A stretch of 7,563 bases of DNA from positions 1 to 7,563 of the forward strand of contig WQSI01000084.1 in assembly GCA_009787945.1 (NCBI GenBank), given 5' to 3'. The position numbers and the translations under genes are program-made. The stretch comes from Defluviitaleaceae bacterium. GTDB taxonomy: Bacteria; Bacillota; Clostridia; Lachnospirales; WRAX01. Positions 5,847-7,563 of the stretch are shown one piece after another. Every line of letters starts with the position of its first letter. Position 1 is the stretch's first letter. The notes beneath the pieces are model-generated. The model was not told the DNA's origin. It did no database searches and was given only the letters and a program-made list of their open reading frames with translations.

Positions 5847-6957
5847 TTCTGAAATACTTTATAATTGCCTCTAGGATTTGAATACTGGCAGTACCATCCC
5901 CAAAGGGATTTTGTGCCGAACTCATTTGTTTGTGTAATCCGCTGTTTGTAAGCAGTTTTGCTGCCGCTTCATAAACAGATTTTTCTGTGTTGCCTGCAAG
6001 CATCAAACAGCCTGCCTCAAGCCCTTCTGGACGCTCTGTCACATTTCGCAAAACAACTACAGGGATGTTTAGATGAGGTACCTCTTCCTGCAAGCCGCCG
6101 CTGTCTGTCAGCACCAAATAGCTTTTTGACAGCAGATTGTACATGTCGTCAACATCTAGGGGGCTTGTTAAATGGATGCCTTTAGTGTCACCTAAAATTT
6201 TGTATGCATTTTCGCGAACAGCAGGGGCTGGGTGGACAGGATATACAATTTCTACATCATCAAAATCTCTTTTGATTTTAAGAACGGCCTGACAAATATC
6301 CTCCAAAGGCTTGCCGTAATTTTCACGGCGGTGAGCCGTCATGGTAATAAGCCGCTTACCCTTAAAATCCAGTTGATTAAGCATGTCCACTTTGAAAACA
6401 TGACCCTTTGAAACCATTCCGTCCATGGCATCAATTGCCGTGTTGCCTGTGACAAAAATGCGGTCTGGCGGCACGTTTTCTGCTAACAAATTTGCCTTGG
6501 CATCGTTGGTTGGCGCAAAATGCAAATCTGCCACAACTCCCGCAATTCTGCGGTTTACCTCTTCTGGGAAGGGGGCATATTTGTCATTTGTGCGAAGCCC
6601 CGCCTCAACATGCCCAAGGGACACCTTGCTGTAAAACGCCGCAAGGCTTGCCGCCATGGTGGTTGTGGTGTCGCCATGGACCAAAACAAGGTCAGGCTCA
6701 CAGCGACTTATCACATTCATCAAGCCGTTTAATGCCTTGGTGGTAATTTCTGCCAAATTTTGCCCTGCTGTCATTATATCTAAATCAAAATCAGGTTTAA
6801 TGGCAAAAATTTCTAACACGCTATCAAGCATATCACGGTGTTGCGCCGTAACGCACACGGTAGACTGCACATGGGGCGAGTTTGCAAGCAACCGCACCAA
6901 AGGTGCCATTTTTATGGCTTCTGGGCGCGTGCCAAAGATGCTCAAAACTTTAATCAA
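5842..6957 (-). CDS. wecB: UDP-N-acetylglucosamine 2-epimerase (non-hydrolysing)
   Basis: Interconverts UDP-GlcNAc and UDP-ManNAc in the cytoplasm, supplying ManNAc for cell-surface polymers such as teichoic-acid linkage units or capsule-like polysaccharides. The 371-residue protein matches the usual family length and has its GT-B-fold landmarks in order: GTRPEAIKMAPL (9-20), VHGDTTTT (93-100), GHVEAGLRT (115-123), FPEEVNRR (130-137), TAHRREN (207-213), TDSGGLQEE (284-292) and NVTERPEG (305-312). D96, E118, E132 and H209 align with the catalytic residues D95, E117, E131 and H213 of E. coli WecB, so it should be active. The start is TTG at 6957, one base after the rpmB stop; no nearby ATG would retain the nucleotide-binding N-terminus. 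Its stop TAG lies inside the atpI ribosome binding site, so it is firmly within the operon. An epimerase gene just upstream of atpI is, from memory, seen in some Bacillota; no metabolic link to ATP synthase is evident. Confidence 0.95.
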   Translation of the reverse strand: MIKVLSIFGTRPEAIKMAPLVRLLANSPHVQSTVCVTAQHRDMLDSVLEIFAIKPDFDLDIMTAGQNLAEITTKALNGLMNVISRCEPDLVLVHGDTTTTMAASLAAFYSKVSLGHVEAGLRTNDKYAPFPEEVNRRIAGVVADLHFAPTNDAKANLLAENVPPDRIFVTGNTAIDAMDGMVSKGHVFKVDMLNQLDFKGKRLITMTAHRRENYGKPLEDICQAVLKIKRDFDDVEIVYPVHPAPAVRENAYKILGDTKGIHLTSPLDVDDMYNLLSKSYLVLTDSGGLQEEVPHLNIPVVVLRNVTERPEGLEAGCLMLAGNTEKSVYEAAAKLLTNSGLHKQMSSAQNPFGDGTASIQILEAIIKYFRK

Positions 6958-6958
6958 A

Positions 6959-7177
6959 CTAAATCACCCTTGTATATTGCTTGGACTTTTTCAAACTGCG
7001 CAATTCCTTAACACAAATTTTCATAGTTGAAATTGAACCGTTAGCGTCCATAATCCGCACCTTTGTTAGGTTTGGCTTAAACGTGCGCTTTGCACGACGG
7101 GAAACGCGGCTTCTGGTCATGCTAATTTGGTTGCCAACCATAACGCCTTTGCCCGAAATATCACATCTTTTCGCCAT
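6959..7177 (-). CDS. rpmB: 50S ribosomal protein L28 (bL28)
   Basis: A component of the large ribosomal subunit. The 72-residue basic protein shows the L28 pattern: N-terminal CDISGKGVMVGNQIS (5-19; family form C-x-x-(S/T/C)-GKG-x-x-x-GN-x-(V/I)S), then AKRTFKPNLTKVRI (29-42) and a C-terminal KICVKELRSLKKS (53-65). The ATG start at 7177 follows a strong AGGAGGTG Shine-Dalgarno site. Zinc-type L28 has two CxxC pairs; here only the first Cys of each position remains (C5-x-x-S8 and C55-x-x-E58), so the protein probably does not bind zinc through four cysteines. At 72 residues it is somewhat longer than the usual 62-64 of zinc-type L28. It is the first gene after the promoter, and its stop is one base from the wecB start. 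rpmB is not a usual partner of atp genes. Confidence 0.9.
   Translation of the reverse strand: MAKRCDISGKGVMVGNQISMTRSRVSRRAKRTFKPNLTKVRIMDANGSISTMKICVKELRSLKKSKQYTRVI
6964..6971 (-). promoter_or_regulatory. Ribosome binding site fixing the TTG start of wecB
   Basis: AAGGGTGA on the minus strand lies within the last codons of rpmB, 6 bases before TTG at 6955-6957. Its GGTGA part (GGTGAT with the next base) matches the 3' portion of the consensus AAGGAGGTGAT. Together with the need to keep the N-terminal GTRPEAIK motif, it supports TTG as the start and suggests translational coupling with rpmB. Confidence 0.6.
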
Positions 7178-7202
7178 TTTGAAACACCTCCTCTAAATTT
7201 AC

Positions 7203-7246
7203 GTTCTGTTTATCTAAAACAAGCCTACCCGACATTATAACAGAAC
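7203..7246. repeat. 8-bp inverted repeat flanking the -10 region, possible operator
   Basis: GTTCTGTT (7203-7210) and its exact reverse complement AACAGAAC (7239-7246) lie 28 bases apart. One arm touches the promoter -10 and its TG extension; the other falls in the early leader, roughly 17-24 bases downstream of the predicted start. Only one arm would be transcribed, so if it means anything it is a DNA site (paired half-sites) rather than an RNA hairpin. An 8-bp match in a gap this long can arise by chance, so the operator call is weak. The transcribed leader also holds a small weak hairpin (TGTTT/AAACA arms, 7207-7221). Confidence 0.3.
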
Positions 7247-7262
7247 CCGCAGAAAAATGCAA
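7234..7262 (-). promoter_or_regulatory. Sigma-A/sigma-70-type promoter for the rpmB-wecB-atp operon
   Basis: On the minus strand a -35 hexamer TTGCAT (7257-7262) is followed by a 17-base spacer and a perfect -10 TATAAT (7234-7239). The bases just before the -10 read TGT, giving an extended -10 (TGnTATAAT). The sequence upstream of the -35, up to the previous stop codon, is AT-rich and could act as an UP element. Transcription should begin near 7227, leaving a leader of about 50 bases before the rpmB start. It is the only clear promoter I found in the window and lies in the only gap longer than 100 bases, so it probably drives everything to its left. The start point is inferred, not seen. Confidence 0.85.
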
Positions 7263-7288
7263 GCGAATTTTAACAAATTTCATAAGTT

Positions 7289-7563
7289 TTAGTAAGAAGC
7301 AATTGAAGAGTCGCAACGTGGCTCACAGCCCCCGATAAGCACGCCATTTTTGTCCTTCCAGATGATTTGCCCACGCCCAAAACTGCCAGAATCCAGCGGA
7401 GTGGAGATATTATGACCACGCCTTGCCAACTGCTGGGCAATATGAACAGGAAAATCCTGCTCAAGGGTGAAGTTTTTGCCTTCCATCCATTGCCAGCGGG
7501 GGGCGTCCAAAGCGGCTTGGGGGTTCATCCCAAAATCTACCGTGTTCATCACAACCTGCAAAT
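7289..7563 (-). CDS. Gamma-glutamyltransferase family protein, C-terminal fragment (5' end beyond window)
   Basis: The last 90 or so residues of a gamma-glutamyltransferase (GGT)-family protein, an Ntn-hydrolase that cleaves gamma-glutamyl bonds (glutathione and related compounds) and matures by self-cleavage. The visible part is the end of the small subunit: a QVVMNTVDFGMNPQAALDAP stretch typical of the family, then ARRGH, FGRGQ and a closing GGCEPRCDSSIASY resembling the family's G(A/T)(D/E)PR-D-G-A-(G/A)(Y/W) ending. The catalytic Thr and the substrate-binding motifs would lie upstream, outside the window, so activity cannot be judged. The gene ends in TAA at 7289-7291; its start is not in the window, and the first complete codon (TTG, 7559-7561) is internal. 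The rpmB promoter begins within about 30 bases of its stop, with no clear terminator between, so some read-through into the next operon is possible. The family call is good; the exact subfamily (classical GGT or a GGT-like homologue) is open. Confidence 0.88.
   Translation of the reverse strand, partial: LQVVMNTVDFGMNPQAALDAPRWQWMEGKNFTLEQDFPVHIAQQLARRGHNISTPLDSGSFGRGQIIWKDKNGVLIGGCEPRCDSSIASY

Noticed and set aside
7263..7291. Terminator for the gamma-glutamyltransferase-family gene
   Set aside because: Only a weak AATTT/AAAATT-type pairing is present, with no GC stem or U-tract.

Overview
This window is an ordinary bacterial F-type ATP synthase operon, read entirely from the minus strand (right to left). 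It is preceded by a ribosomal protein gene and a sugar-nucleotide epimerase gene. The layout, near-consensus Shine-Dalgarno sites, frequent TTG starts and order atpI-B-E-F-H-A-G-D point to Bacillota (Gram-positive-type lineage), and the c subunit carries a sodium-type ion site that suggests an anaerobe. I cannot name a genus. No mobile element, CRISPR array, tRNA or rRNA is visible.

From right to left the window holds these regions. (1) The C-terminal end of a gamma-glutamyltransferase-family gene enters from the right edge. (2) A 111-base gap contains a strong sigma-A/sigma-70-type promoter (TTGCAT, 17-base spacer, TATAAT with an upstream TG). (3) rpmB (L28) follows, then wecB after a single base. 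(4) Next come atpI, atpB (a), atpE (c), atpF (b), atpH (delta), atpA (alpha), atpG (gamma) and the first 196 codons of atpD (beta), which runs off the left edge; atpC (epsilon) would be expected beyond it.

All genes are closely spaced or overlapping, and I see no convincing intrinsic terminator between them. The simplest reading is one polycistron, rpmB-wecB-atpIBEFHAGD(C), from the promoter upstream of rpmB, although internal promoters cannot be excluded. AtpI helps assemble or feed the membrane sector. Subunits a, b and c form the ion-translocating Fo; delta and b form the stator; alpha, beta and gamma form the catalytic F1 and its rotor shaft.

I found no undescribed system. The points most worth a second look are in atpE. 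Its product combines Na+-site residues (Q39, E72, T73, Y77) with an atypical helix-1 packing motif in which the usual GxGxGxG reads GxSxSxV. The atpE message is flanked by potential RNA hairpins on both sides, with an AU-rich leader, which could serve the high c-subunit stoichiometry. Other modest observations are TTG starts on wecB, atpF and atpD, a possible hairpin covering the atpD ribosome binding site, an inverted repeat around the rpmB promoter, and an L28 that keeps only half of each zinc-binding cysteine pair.
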